Assembly (NCBI GenBank): GCA_023229795.1
Contig: JALNYP010000012.1
Location: forward strand, 9,217 to 73,216
Reading direction: 5' to 3'
DNA length: 64,000 nt
DNA from: Syntrophobacterales bacterium
GTDB lineage: Bacteria; Desulfobacterota; Desulfobaccia; Desulfobaccales; 0-14-0-80-60-11
Shown here: in pieces, positions 35,070 through 44,731 of the stretch
Layout: each line of letters begins with the position of its first letter
Numbering within the stretch: position 1 is the first letter of the stretch
Position numbers and translations under genes: made by a program
The notes under the pieces: generated by a model
What the model saw: the letters and a program-made list of their open reading frames with translations, nothing else
What the model was told of the DNA's origin: nothing
Database searches by the model: none

Positions 35070-36374
35070 ATGGGTTTATTAAAAAAGACGCTCATAGTAT
35101 CAAGTATGCGCATTATCTTGTCAGGACTCATTTTTATAACAGATATGCTTATATCTCGTTACGTAGGGGTAGCCTTAAAAGGCGAATTTTTTTTCCTGAT
35201 GAACAATATCCTTTTTATTAGTGTTTTACTAACTGGGGGGCTGTATTTAGGAAATATTTACTATTACAAAGAATATGCTTTTCCGGAACTGGCCGCCAAT
35301 AGTCTTCTTTATCTGCTCTCTTTGGGTTTCTTACTGATATTGGGCTATCCACTGCTCTCCCATCTGCCCGTATTATCGACAGGCGGTTTCTGGCTCAAAG
35401 TATTCTTCCTTGCCTGTCTGTTTGGTGAAGTGTCTACTACGCTTTATCAAAATTTTTTTGTCGCCACAGACCAGTTAAAAGAATATGCGTTGGTGCGCAT
35501 CCTACGTCGATCCCTCTTCATGTTGTTAATGTTATTGGCCTGGATCACTTGGAAGGCATCCATAGATTTAATTCTTGACCTCTATATGGTTAATTTTTTG
35601 GTTATTTACCTAATTTCCTGCTTTTATCTGGGACCCCGGCTACCCTGGGGTGCAGGTCCTTTTCGTTGTCATCTGAGCTCCCTGGGCAAGTGCCTCCGAT
35701 ATGGACTAAAAAGCCAGGCCTTAGTGTCGTTGGACATGGGCAATCAACGCTTGACCGCCATCTTCCTGGGATTTTGGGCTAGTTCTACTGAAAATGGCCT
35801 CTATTCGGTAGCCCTTAATTTTGGTCAGGCGTTGTGGGTTTTGTTTGGGGTGCTGGCCATCGTAGTTCAATCTGGGGTCAATAATTCTTTGGAACAACAA
35901 GTCGACCATCTGAAGAGGCTCTCTCGTCACGCCTTATTCCTGATGGGGCTAGGAGCTATAGGGGTGGCAGTATTAAGCCGACCCGTAATCCGGTTGGGGT
36001 ATGGGACGGAATTCTTGGGGGCTGTGCCGCAGCTGTACATTATCTTAGTGGGGATTGTGGCCTACGGGATTTACTCCTTGTTGAGCAGCTTTATGATCGT
36101 CAACGGGCGGGCCGGCACCGCGATGCTCGCCAGTGCCTTTGGGGTGCTGGTAAATATTCTCCTCTGTTACCTGCTCATTCCCCAATACGGCGGTTTGGGG
36201 GCTGCCCAGGCCCTTTGTTGGGGGTATTTGACCAGCACTTTTCTATTACTCACCTTGATGTATGTCATTTTTGGGGTTTCTATAAAATCCCTTTTAATTC
36301 TAAAAAAGAACGACATATCTACCATAGTTTATAAAATTGCTAGTATTAATTCATCCAAAAATATTGGAGCATAG
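35070..36374 (+). CDS. Wzx-like polysaccharide flippase
   Basis: 434 residues with about 12-14 hydrophobic helices and the MATE/MOP-type N-terminus ('MLISRYVGVALKGEFF'). No enzymatic motif. Lies 17 bp after the sulfoquinovose gene. It would flip lipid-linked repeat units across the inner membrane. AT-richer than flanking chromosome, like the next two genes. Assignment is by topology and context. Confidence 0.75.
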   Translation: MGLLKKTLIVSSMRIILSGLIFITDMLISRYVGVALKGEFFFLMNNILFISVLLTGGLYLGNIYYYKEYAFPELAANSLLYLLSLGFLLILGYPLLSHLPVLSTGGFWLKVFFLACLFGEVSTTLYQNFFVATDQLKEYALVRILRRSLFMLLMLLAWITWKASIDLILDLYMVNFLVIYLISCFYLGPRLPWGAGPFRCHLSSLGKCLRYGLKSQALVSLDMGNQRLTAIFLGFWASSTENGLYSVALNFGQALWVLFGVLAIVVQSGVNNSLEQQVDHLKRLSRHALFLMGLGAIGVAVLSRPVIRLGYGTEFLGAVPQLYIILVGIVAYGIYSLLSSFMIVNGRAGTAMLASAFGVLVNILLCYLLIPQYGGLGAAQALCWGYLTSTFLLLTLMYVIFGVSIKSLLILKKNDISTIVYKIASINSSKNIGA

Positions 36375-36383
36375 CTTGCAACA

Positions 36384-37679
36384 ATGATTAAATTTCTTGA
36401 ACCTAGCTTTCTTGCCTACCTGTTTTTTAGCAGTATCATTATGGTAGGACTTGTTATTCATCTATGGAGAAACCGTAAATTTATTCAATACATATTAATA
36501 ATTTATTTTTTAGTGTGTTTTTGTATTATAACTACAAATTATATCAAACCTTTTTTGCCGCAAAACGATGATACTTTTCGATATTATATCCCTAACGCTA
36601 TGTTACATGCTAATACATTGCGCAAAAGTGTCATTGATAGTTTTATAACATTCAATTTTAAAGATTTTATTACAGGCAACCCTGCTTATATCTATCCTCT
36701 ATCTTTAATTTTTTATCTTTCTGATGATTCACAGGAGGTCGCAAGGCTCTTCAGTTTAATTTTTGGGATAATGAGCATTTTTGTTTTATTTAAATTGACT
36801 GAGGATTTATACAATACTCGAACCGCCAACTTCACAGCACTATTACTAGCCTTTTCCCCAAATTACATGCTCTTATCCGTTGCGATACTGAGAGATACCC
36901 ATTCGATATTTTTCCTATTATGGTTTTTCAGGCTCTGGAGGCTTTATCAAAAAACTCCCACTATTAAAGTTAAGTTTCTTATGGTATTCAGCTTTTTATA
37001 TTTGGGAATGTTGCGGCCACCAGTAATGTTAGTATTACTATGTGTAGTTATTTTGCATAAGACAGTTTTTCAATATAAAAAGAATAAATTATTAGTTGCG
37101 AGAATTATACAATTTGGAGTAATCTTAGGAATATTATTGGGGACTTTTATTAATTTATACAGTGGATCAGTATTAAGCGATTTAAGAATTATAAAGGGAG
37201 CGGAATACATTGACATTGACAATATGATTAAGCGGAGTGATAGCACTTCTGATGCGGATTCAGGGTACACAGGAGAATTTCGTTACACAAATATTTATGA
37301 AGCTATTTTATTTATGCCCATTTTAGTTATTTACTTTATGGGTTCTCCTTTTCCGTGGATGGTCAAAAAGACCAATCAGGCATTAGCCATGGCTGATTCT
37401 TCAGTATTATGGTTTCTTTATATTTACTTTTTCCTGGAAATAAAAGCTTTTTATAAAAGAGATAGGAAATGGGCTTTAATAATTTTTAGTTACATATTAA
37501 TAGGAGTTTGTAGTGCTTCGCTAGTACAAGGAAATATGGGTGGTGCACTTAGACATAGATTGTTATTTACCGCTTTGATGTTTCCATTTGCTGCAAATAA
37601 TATATTAAACAGATTTGCGAGTAGGAAATGGAATAATAAATTGATCATGAAAAGCAGGCAAAATATGGTCAAGATATAA
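36384..37679 (+). CDS. polytopic membrane protein, GT-C-like or Wzy-like
   Basis: 431 residues and about 10-11 hydrophobic helices. An early periplasmic loop holds PQNDDTFRYYIPNA (acidic DD pair) and later 'LRDTHSIFFLLWFFRLW'. Both resemble GT-C type glycosyltransferases or polymerases acting on lipid-linked sugars, but neither is diagnostic. Strongly AT-rich (about 30% GC by eye), unlike the chromosome, indicating transfer. Could be the missing polymerase (Wzy) of the locus. Confidence 0.6.
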   Translation: MIKFLEPSFLAYLFFSSIIMVGLVIHLWRNRKFIQYILIIYFLVCFCIITTNYIKPFLPQNDDTFRYYIPNAMLHANTLRKSVIDSFITFNFKDFITGNPAYIYPLSLIFYLSDDSQEVARLFSLIFGIMSIFVLFKLTEDLYNTRTANFTALLLAFSPNYMLLSVAILRDTHSIFFLLWFFRLWRLYQKTPTIKVKFLMVFSFLYLGMLRPPVMLVLLCVVILHKTVFQYKKNKLLVARIIQFGVILGILLGTFINLYSGSVLSDLRIIKGAEYIDIDNMIKRSDSTSDADSGYTGEFRYTNIYEAILFMPILVIYFMGSPFPWMVKKTNQALAMADSSVLWFLYIYFFLEIKAFYKRDRKWALIIFSYILIGVCSASLVQGNMGGALRHRLLFTALMFPFAANNILNRFASRKWNNKLIMKSRQNMVKI

Positions 37680-37759
37680 TAAATTTACGCAGGTAGCACG
37701 CAAGGACTACAGCTCTTTATTTTGAACTTCAATCTTTACCGGAAAAGGATGGTTAGGTT

Positions 37760-39343
37760 ATGCTTAAAAATATAAACAAAAAGTTTATACATAAAGTATT
37801 AATAATTAAGGTGGCCTTAATTTTACTTTTTATTGTATTTCCTGCTCAGGCTTATCTCGTACATGCAGAAACAAATCAATTTCCCTCTGTAAGAGTTAAT
37901 TTAGTTGAAAAAAATGCGGTTGGACAAAAGATTATTGTGGCAGGCGCCAAGAATGAGTATTTGATATTGACTTTCAAGGTGAATGGAGGAGACCCGTCAT
38001 TTTTTAAGGCTCAAGTCACGGGAATGGGGTCCGAAACTCAGATTAAGATCAATTTTTATCAAGTAGTTTCGGCACCGGTGAAAAATCTGGATGGATTGCA
38101 AGCTGACGCTCTTTTCTCCCTGGAACAAGGTCCCCTTAAAAGTGCACCGGTCTCGGACGTGTGGGCTATAATAAAAATTTCTCCATCCACGCCTAAAGGC
38201 GTTCACAATTTTGAATTGGTTTTTTCTGATAATAAGGCTAGTTTCCGACAGCCATTAGAAATAAAAGTATGGAATTTTGCGTTATCGCGGGACCTTCCTA
38301 TTCCTATTTTAGCTAATACTTTTGTATCTCAAGAAATTTATGACCGTTACGGTGGGAATAGCCAAGCACAATTTAATCTCAAAGTGAAGGCTCTCCTGCG
38401 CAGCATGCGCGAATACAAGATAAATTCCATCGGCCACTTCTATCCTTTTCCGGTAAAACGATTTCTTATTAATAAAAAAGTGGAGGATTTCCCCGGGTTT
38501 GAACACCTCCTGCGCTACGTTGTCAATGATCTCAATTACCAGCTTTTTAGGGTGCCTACTCTGGGTGGAGCAAAAGAGATCGGAAATCCCGGAAATGATT
38601 GGGCATCGCAAGCCAAAATTTTCTATCCTTCTTTTGCCGACTATTTGCGGCGCCACCATCTAGAAAATCGAGCCATCATCAAAGTGATTGATGAGCCCAA
38701 ACCCCAAGATTATGGCAAAGTAACTCAAGCTTATAGCCTGATCAAATCACTGGTCCCTAATATTAAAACAGAATCCGCGGGACGTGCTCCCGTCCCTGAT
38801 TTTGCCAAAATAATCAATATATGGGTGTCTTATGCAAAATATTATGACCCTCAAGCGATTAAACAGGCCCAAAGCATGGGTCAAGAGGTATGGCTTTATG
38901 CCAACAAGTTGCATGGCATAGATCAGCCCTTGGTTAACCAGCGGATTATAGGGTGGTATGTCTACCGATATAAGTTTCAAGGGTATCTCTTATGGGGGAT
39001 GGATAAGTGGGACGTGGATCCCTGGACACAAGGGCCCAGGTTGAGAGGTGCCAGTATGCGCCGGGGAACCTTTTATTATCCTAACCCCGGGACTGGAATG
39101 CCCATCCCGACCACCAGGTTAGAAGCCCTGCGGCGTGGTTGGGAAGATTATCAATACCTGGACATGCTGGCGAAAGCCGCTCAAACAGGTCGGGTGAAGC
39201 CGGCGGAATATCAACAGATTATGCAAAGGGTGAATATGGCAACCGAGGGCCTCAAGAATCTCGCCCCCAGGGTGAGTTGGGCCGAGCTTGAGGAGTTGCG
39301 GCTGAGGATCGGAGACCTACTGGACCAGGCCGCAGGGCGGTGA
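37760..39343 (+). CDS. exported DUF4091 glycoside-hydrolase-like protein
   Basis: 527 residues. A signal peptide (about 1-35) is followed by a beta-rich N-terminal domain and a TIM-barrel-like C-terminal region. There KVIDEPKPQDYGKV, 'GQEVWLYANKLHG' and 'LEALRRGWEDYQYLDML' match DUF4091 (related to GH123 in the GH20-like clan); the Asp-Glu of VIDEP is the likely catalytic pair. Probably trims or modifies the polymer in the periplasm. The N-terminal half is AT-rich, the C-terminal quarter GC-rich, so the gene spans a composition boundary. Confidence 0.75.
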   Translation: MLKNINKKFIHKVLIIKVALILLFIVFPAQAYLVHAETNQFPSVRVNLVEKNAVGQKIIVAGAKNEYLILTFKVNGGDPSFFKAQVTGMGSETQIKINFYQVVSAPVKNLDGLQADALFSLEQGPLKSAPVSDVWAIIKISPSTPKGVHNFELVFSDNKASFRQPLEIKVWNFALSRDLPIPILANTFVSQEIYDRYGGNSQAQFNLKVKALLRSMREYKINSIGHFYPFPVKRFLINKKVEDFPGFEHLLRYVVNDLNYQLFRVPTLGGAKEIGNPGNDWASQAKIFYPSFADYLRRHHLENRAIIKVIDEPKPQDYGKVTQAYSLIKSLVPNIKTESAGRAPVPDFAKIINIWVSYAKYYDPQAIKQAQSMGQEVWLYANKLHGIDQPLVNQRIIGWYVYRYKFQGYLLWGMDKWDVDPWTQGPRLRGASMRRGTFYYPNPGTGMPIPTTRLEALRRGWEDYQYLDMLAKAAQTGRVKPAEYQQIMQRVNMATEGLKNLAPRVSWAELEELRLRIGDLLDQAAGR

Positions 39344-39345
39344 AC

Positions 39346-40590
39346 ATGGCTAACCGCTCGCAGGCAAATGGCAGGCGCCTCTGTCACGTCATCACCACGC
39401 CCACGGACCAGTACAGTTCAGGGTTGCGCACCCGGATGGAGGCCGAAATAGCCCTGGATCTGGGATACAGGGTGGACATCGTTACCGGCCAAGGCCCTAC
39501 CGACGAGCAGCTGATTTCTCATGGATTACCAGGCGTTAAGTACTGGCGCGTGCCATCTTTGACCAAGTACATCTATCCACACCGCGATATCAAGGCCTTA
39601 TTAGATCTCTATGCTTTATTCCGCAGGCAAAAATATCAGATAGTGCATACCCATCTCGCTAAAGCCGGAGTTCTGGGCCGCCTCGCAGCCGGTCTGGCCG
39701 GGGTGCCGATCATTGTCCATGACGTCCACGGCCCCAGTTTCTCCCCAGCCCACAGTTGGTCCCAACGGAGCCTCTTTATTAACCTGGAACGGCTGGCAGG
39801 TTTGGTGACTACCCATTATGTTTTTTATGCTAGACATCTCAAGGAAGACTTTGCCGCGCATGGCATAGGTCCAAAGGCAATCAAGGAAGTCATTTATCCA
39901 GATCTTCGTCTCAAGACTTTTCTGGAAGCGCCTCCTCTTCCGGCAGACCACAGAAAGAAATTAAGGGTAGGTTGGGGCTTGGGACCAGAGCACTTGGTCA
40001 TCGGCTATGTTGCCCGCCTGGTACCCTCCAAGGCCCACCATCTGGTCATTGAGGCGTTGGCCCATCTAGTGGATCGCTGGCCCCAAGCCAGGCTCTTATT
40101 GGTAGGAGGCGCCATTTGGCCAGAGGAGCAAAGCTACCTCCAGCGGTTACAGAAGTTAGTGAAAACCCTCAATCTGGAAGGTAAAGTCATCTTTACAGGT
40201 CACCAGATGGAGGTGATCGCTTTCTACCAGATATTTGATCTCTTTGTCACGCCTTCCCTTTATGAAAGTCTTGGCAATGCCATGCTGGAGGCATTGGTCA
40301 TGGGTTTGCCGGTTGTGGCGTTTGATATTCCGGCTGTCCATGAGCTCTGCCCTCCTGAAGAGGTGATTGTTTGCCCCTTCGGCCAGATAGAAGAGCTGGC
40401 CCGGGGATTAGAACAAGTCCTGACCCAACTGAATACTTCGTCTGAGGATATACGTCCTTCTCTCGCTTTTCGCCAGGACTTGGCGGATAAGTTTTCTGCA
40501 CACCGTTGGAAGGAGAAACTCGAAAAATTTTACTCAAATCTTACTCCTGATCGATCTCTGAGCGTTGAAGAAAACTTTACCAGGAACTGA
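39346..40590 (+). CDS. glycosyltransferase family 4 protein
   Basis: 414 residues from the ATG at 39346; a GTG at 39340 overlaps the previous stop. GT-B fold: N-terminal domain with HTHLAKAGVLGRLAA and 'HDVHGPSF', C-terminal domain with GYVARLVPSKAHH and the EX7E motif in ESLGNAMLE. It transfers a nucleotide-activated sugar to the growing repeat unit in the cytoplasm. It is the only clear soluble glycosyltransferase of the locus. Confidence 0.88.
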   Translation: MANRSQANGRRLCHVITTPTDQYSSGLRTRMEAEIALDLGYRVDIVTGQGPTDEQLISHGLPGVKYWRVPSLTKYIYPHRDIKALLDLYALFRRQKYQIVHTHLAKAGVLGRLAAGLAGVPIIVHDVHGPSFSPAHSWSQRSLFINLERLAGLVTTHYVFYARHLKEDFAAHGIGPKAIKEVIYPDLRLKTFLEAPPLPADHRKKLRVGWGLGPEHLVIGYVARLVPSKAHHLVIEALAHLVDRWPQARLLLVGGAIWPEEQSYLQRLQKLVKTLNLEGKVIFTGHQMEVIAFYQIFDLFVTPSLYESLGNAMLEALVMGLPVVAFDIPAVHELCPPEEVIVCPFGQIEELARGLEQVLTQLNTSSEDIRPSLAFRQDLADKFSAHRWKEKLEKFYSNLTPDRSLSVEENFTRN

Positions 40591-40618
40591 TATCGAAAGA
40601 CGCGGGAAAATACTCTAA

Positions 40619-41164
40619 ATGAGAAAAAAATACAAAATCAACGCCACCAATTTAAAGAAAGAAGCTTGGTCCTGGTTGGAAGCTTTCCTGGGGATAATAC
40701 CCGGAAAAAGTGGGAATTTTTTCCGGGGTTTCTGTTACGGCTTAGTTTTGCGGAACTTCCGGGGAAAACATACTAGCATCGGTCGGGCCACCCGAATCGG
40801 CTTTCCCTGGAACATTATCATCGCCCCTAACAGCCATATCGGCAATAATACGCAGATTTCCTGCATTCAATACGGAGACTTGGTCATTGGGTCCAACGTC
40901 ATGATTTCTCCGTATGTTATGGTTACGGCCACGGTCCATAGCTTTGAGGACACCGACGTGCCTATGCAGTTGCAGGGTTTACACTCTGAAAAAGTAGTGA
41001 TCGAAGATGATGTGTGGATTGGGGGCAAATCTATCATTCTTCCTGGCGTGACTATTGGGAGGGGCAGCATTGTGGCGGCTGGTTCAATAGTGACGAAAGA
41101 TGTGTCTCCTTTTGCCATTGTGGGCGGAAACCCTGCTAAGGTGATCAAATACCGCAAGCAATAA
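40619..41164 (+). CDS. hexapeptide-repeat acyltransferase
   Basis: 181 residues. Left-handed beta-helix repeats (IGRATRIGFP, IAPNSHIGNN, ISPYVMV, GGKSIILPGVTIGRGSIV) with the CoA-binding loop and His in TVHSFEDT, and the typical end VGGNPAKVIKYR. It is closest to the maltose/galactoside O-acetyltransferase type and would add acetyl groups to the polysaccharide. A fragment of a second such enzyme survives at 42166-42249. Confidence 0.83.
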   Translation: MRKKYKINATNLKKEAWSWLEAFLGIIPGKSGNFFRGFCYGLVLRNFRGKHTSIGRATRIGFPWNIIIAPNSHIGNNTQISCIQYGDLVIGSNVMISPYVMVTATVHSFEDTDVPMQLQGLHSEKVVIEDDVWIGGKSIILPGVTIGRGSIVAAGSIVTKDVSPFAIVGGNPAKVIKYRKQ

Positions 41165-41258
41165 AGTATGCCGATAGCCGCAGGTAATTTGGCAAAAATA
41201 AAGAAGTATCCACGGAACCATATAAAATATAACAAACTTATTAATCAGGGAGAAAGGG

Positions 41259-42056
41259 ATGAGAAGTATTAAATTGCCAATAAAAAGGTATATTAAAAAG
41301 ATCTATATAGCACTTTCGATTTTTCTTCCCGATGTTTATCTGCCATTTCCTTCTGCTGGAGGAAAAATTTTTCTTAACTTAAAAGAATCTCCATCACAGT
41401 TTTCCCGTGCTATTGGGCAATATGAAGTATTGAAAAAGAAAACTATTGTTAATTTATTGAAACCTGGGAAAACTTTTATCGATGTTGGAGCCAATATGGG
41501 GGATTATACTCTTATGGCAGCAAAAATTGTTGGAGAAACTGGCAAAGTTATGTCAATTGAACCCGCGCCTAATAATATTAAATGGATTAATAAAAGCATT
41601 AAATTGAATGGTTATCCTAATATAACTGTAAAAAATATAGCTTTGGGAGAAACAGATGGGATGGCAAAATTATATTTAAGCCATGTAAGCGGATGGCATT
41701 CCCTAATACCTTCCTTGCCTAATAGAAACCAAGGCGATATTACCGTTGAAGTTAAAACGCTAGATAATCTATTAAAAAATGATAATTGTAATAACGTTGA
41801 TATGATAAAAATTGATGTTGAGGGAGCTGAATTGAAAGTTTTGAAAGGAAGTTATCAAACGTTAACAAAAAATCATGATATTATCGTATTAGTTGATATT
41901 CATCCGACTTTGGGTGTTGATCCGAATGAAGTAGGTAATTCATTAAGAGAATTAGGATTTGATTTATATCAAATGGTTGCTCCTTTTAACATACCATTAA
42001 ATGTGGATGGGAATACCACTGAAATATTGGCATATCGTAAAAGGAATTATTCTTAG
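41259..42056 (+). CDS. FkbM family methyltransferase
   Basis: 265 residues. SAM-binding motif FIDVGANMGDYTLMAAK, then SIEPAP and the family signature KIDVEGAELKVLKG. Would methylate a sugar hydroxyl. AT-rich and inserted between two acyltransferase sequences with an IS3 scar on its right side, so it looks like a transferred gene. Ribosome site AGGGAG upstream of ATG 41259. Confidence 0.82.
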   Translation: MRSIKLPIKRYIKKIYIALSIFLPDVYLPFPSAGGKIFLNLKESPSQFSRAIGQYEVLKKKTIVNLLKPGKTFIDVGANMGDYTLMAAKIVGETGKVMSIEPAPNNIKWINKSIKLNGYPNITVKNIALGETDGMAKLYLSHVSGWHSLIPSLPNRNQGDITVEVKTLDNLLKNDNCNNVDMIKIDVEGAELKVLKGSYQTLTKNHDIIVLVDIHPTLGVDPNEVGNSLRELGFDLYQMVAPFNIPLNVDGNTTEILAYRKRNYS

Positions 42057-42061
42057 CCAAT

Positions 42062-42145
42062 CGTAATGTCCGACTGAAATGGGCTGTGGCGGATCTTACT
42101 CTGGACAAACTGATTCTTCAGGAGGCGGCAAGGGGTAACTTCTAA
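42062..42145 (+). pseudogene. IS3-family OrfA C-terminal remnant
   Basis: A 28-codon frame reads R-N-V-R-L-K-W-A-V-A-D-L-T-L-D-K then LILQEAARGNF and a stop. This is the C-terminus of IS3/IS911-type OrfA (ENxxLKRLVADLTLDKxxLQEA pattern). Begins directly after the FkbM stop. No OrfB is present. Confidence 0.75.
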
Positions 42146-42165
42146 GCCGCACCCGGCTCGGACCT

Positions 42166-42249
42166 GTGACTAAGGATGTGCGTGCTGATGCAGTGCTGGG
42201 GGGAAAGCCGGCCAGAATTATTAAATACCGGGCACAGAAACTACATTAA
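42166..42249 (+). pseudogene. C-terminal scrap of a second hexapeptide acyltransferase
   Basis: The 27-residue frame contains VTKDVRADAVLGGKPARIIK and ends KYRAQKLH. It matches the end of the intact acyltransferase at 40619-41164 (VTKDVSPFAIVGGNPAKVIK). Only the last coil and tail remain. It lies 20 bp after the IS3 remnant, so the two mark the scar of an insertion-plus-deletion event. Confidence 0.8.
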
Positions 42250-42277
42250 GAATGCGCCATAAAAGACTAAGAGAAAA

Positions 42278-43654
42278 ATGAAACGGATCTTTTTACAGCA
42301 ATATCAAAAGCAGAGGATGGTCCTCTTGTTGGGGGATGTTCTGCTCATCATTCTAAGCCAGATTATTGTTATTTCAATGCATCATTATATGCAGCCGGCT
42401 GGTTTTGAGTTAGATACATGGCGAGCTCTTACGATAGGCATGCTGCTGCTTATGCTCGTAATTCTATCCTTTTATCTCGTGGGATTATATGACATTTCAA
42501 GCCTGCGGCAACCTGAACATTTGATTCTGTCCCTTGTCTTGGCGCTGGGAAGTGTGATTCTTATTTACAGTGCGTGGGCTTATTTCATAGTTAATCTACG
42601 TCCTGGGAAAATAATGCTATTGAGGTTTGTGGCAGTTACCTTTACGTTCATCACCTGCTGGCGCCTCTTATGTAGGAAGCGTTTGAAGCTGATCCCACAG
42701 CATGTGCTGCTTATAGGTAATGATCCGATAATTAAGGAATTGAAACAGATATTGACCGACCATTACTCGGCCTATTATTCTATAGAAGGGCATTGGCATA
42801 CAAAAAATAGCACGAATATCGGTGGTTTACTGGAGCATAATGATAATAACTGCATAAGCGAGATAAACAATATTGACCTTATTATTTACTCGGTCAATTC
42901 AAAGATCCTAAAGGATGTTGCTGGGGAATTAATAGGCCTTCGCTTCAAACAAATCAATATCTGTGACGCCCATGACTTTTACCAATACCTTACCTGGAAG
43001 ACTCCCATTTACCATTTTGATGATTTCTGGATGTTGATTAACAGTGCGAGGGTAACTTTCTTCCCCAGGCTATCTTTAAAGGTCAAGCGGGTTATTGACC
43101 TTATGTTTGCTATATGCACCTTGCCAATCGCCTTACCTTTGCTGTTGATAAGCGCCATCGCCATAAAACTGGATACCAAAGGACCGATTTTCTTTATTCA
43201 GGAACGTTTAGGGCAGAATGAAATCCCCTTCGGTCTCATCAAGTTGCGCACCATGATTGATAACGCCGAGAAGGTCACCGGACCGAAGTGGTCTGCTGAG
43301 GATGATCCGCGGATCACCCGAGTGGGGAAAATCCTGCGCAAACTCAGGTTGGACGAGCTACCGCAGTTTTTCAATATCTTGAACGGAGATATGAGCATTA
43401 TCGGCCCCCGCCCGATTAGAAAGCATTTTGCCGATTTTGTGGCTAAGGACACCCCCTATTACCGGTTGCGGTTCCTGGTTAAGCCCGGGCTTACGGGTTG
43501 GGCTCAGGTAAACCATAACTATGCCGGGTCAAAACTGGGGCAGTCTGAAAAATTGCAGTATGAATTATTCTACCTGATCCACCAATCTTTCTGGCTGGAT
43601 TTGTTTATCATTATTAAAACCGTCAGGATCATTATATCAGGCAAGGGAATTTAG
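42278..43654 (+). CDS. polyprenyl glycosylphosphotransferase (WcaJ/WbaP type)
   Basis: 458 residues. Four to five N-terminal helices (about 15-125), a short Rossmann-like domain, a re-entrant helix (about 275-295) and the phosphoglycosyltransferase domain. The latter has KRVIDLMFA, FFIQERLGQN, 'FGLIKLRTM', LRKLRLDELPQF and DMSIIGPRP. It initiates repeat-unit synthesis by moving a sugar-1-phosphate to undecaprenyl phosphate. It is the usual first enzyme of such loci. Confidence 0.92.
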   Translation: MKRIFLQQYQKQRMVLLLGDVLLIILSQIIVISMHHYMQPAGFELDTWRALTIGMLLLMLVILSFYLVGLYDISSLRQPEHLILSLVLALGSVILIYSAWAYFIVNLRPGKIMLLRFVAVTFTFITCWRLLCRKRLKLIPQHVLLIGNDPIIKELKQILTDHYSAYYSIEGHWHTKNSTNIGGLLEHNDNNCISEINNIDLIIYSVNSKILKDVAGELIGLRFKQINICDAHDFYQYLTWKTPIYHFDDFWMLINSARVTFFPRLSLKVKRVIDLMFAICTLPIALPLLLISAIAIKLDTKGPIFFIQERLGQNEIPFGLIKLRTMIDNAEKVTGPKWSAEDDPRITRVGKILRKLRLDELPQFFNILNGDMSIIGPRPIRKHFADFVAKDTPYYRLRFLVKPGLTGWAQVNHNYAGSKLGQSEKLQYELFYLIHQSFWLDLFIIIKTVRIIISGKGI

Positions 43655-43669
43655 GTAACAAGGTGATAT

Positions 43670-44602
43670 ATGGGAAAAAGTTGCCTCATAACCGGCGGGG
43701 CCGGGTTTGTCGGCAGTAACCTGATACGCCACTTAGCTTCACGCGGCATGCGCCTTCGGGTTTTGGATAATTTAAGTGCAGGAAGAGCAGCAGACCTGGG
43801 GGGGACTGATGCTGAGTTGCTGATCGGGGATATCCGGGATACGCAATTGGTGGAGCAGGCCGTGCAAGGCATGGAAACAGTGATTCATCTGGCTGCCCAT
43901 ACCAACGTCATCGAATCCATCAAGACCCCCGAAGTCAACCTTGAGGTTAATGTCAAAGGTACGTTTAATCTTCTCCAGGCCAGCGTCAAATACGGGGTGA
44001 AACGATTTGTTTTTGCCTCTACCGGAGGAGCCATTATCGGGGAGGCGGATCCTCCGGTGCATGAAGATATGGCGCCACATCCCATATCGCCTTACGGCGC
44101 CGGCAAGTTAGCCGGGGAGGGCTATTGCTCGGCTTTTTGGGGGTCCTATGGCTTGAAGAGTATTTGCCTTAGGTTCTCCAACGTCTATGGGCCTTTCTCC
44201 TATCATAAAGGCAGCGTTATTGCTAAATTCTTCCGACGAGTGCAGGTTGGAGAACCAGTTACCGTTTATGGCGATGGAGCACAGACCCGCGACTTTATCT
44301 ATGTGGGAGATTTGGAGAAAGCCATTGTTAGTGCCTTACAGATCGAAGATCTGCCTTTCGGGGAAGCTATCCAGCTAGGCACCGGCAAGGAAACCAGCAT
44401 CAACGAACTGGTAGTGCTGATGCGCAAAGTGGTGGGGGAGGGGATATTTCCATCATTGGTTTATCAGCCGTCACGCCCCGGCGAGGTCCTCCGGAACTAT
44501 GTGTCCATTGCCAGGGCGAATCAGTATCTCTCTTTTGTCCCGGCAACCACCCTGGAGGAAGGCCTGAAAGAGACCTGGAGGTGGTTTAAGCAAGAGAGCT
44601 GA
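43670..44602 (+). CDS. NAD-dependent sugar nucleotide epimerase (GalE-like)
   Basis: 310 residues. TGGAGFVGSNL Rossmann motif, 'DNLSAGRAADL', HLAAHTNVIESI, STGGAI and catalytic YGAGKLAGE (YxxxK), then RFSNVYGP. Short-chain dehydrogenase extended family; most like UDP-glucose/GlcNAc 4-epimerases. Lies 15 bp after the phosphoglycosyltransferase and is probably cotranscribed. Confidence 0.85.
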   Translation: MGKSCLITGGAGFVGSNLIRHLASRGMRLRVLDNLSAGRAADLGGTDAELLIGDIRDTQLVEQAVQGMETVIHLAAHTNVIESIKTPEVNLEVNVKGTFNLLQASVKYGVKRFVFASTGGAIIGEADPPVHEDMAPHPISPYGAGKLAGEGYCSAFWGSYGLKSICLRFSNVYGPFSYHKGSVIAKFFRRVQVGEPVTVYGDGAQTRDFIYVGDLEKAIVSALQIEDLPFGEAIQLGTGKETSINELVVLMRKVVGEGIFPSLVYQPSRPGEVLRNYVSIARANQYLSFVPATTLEEGLKETWRWFKQES

Positions 44603-44661
44603 GTAATCCTGGAACGCTTATTTCTGTTGCCCCTGGGCAGGGTTGCTGCGCCAATGGCCAT

Positions 44662-44700
44662 AAAAAAACCAGGCAGGGTCGGCGACTAACCCTGCCTGGT
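44662..44700 (-). terminator. rho-independent terminator of the PEP-CTERM gene
   Basis: Minus strand: ACCAGGCAGGGT-(9 nt)-ACCCTGCCTGGT followed by seven T. A 12-bp perfect stem 32 bp after the stop. It probably also stops plus-strand transcription from the epimerase side by its stem alone. Confidence 0.85.
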
Positions 44701-44731
44701 AGTTAATGGCTCTCTCTGGCAAGACTACAGG

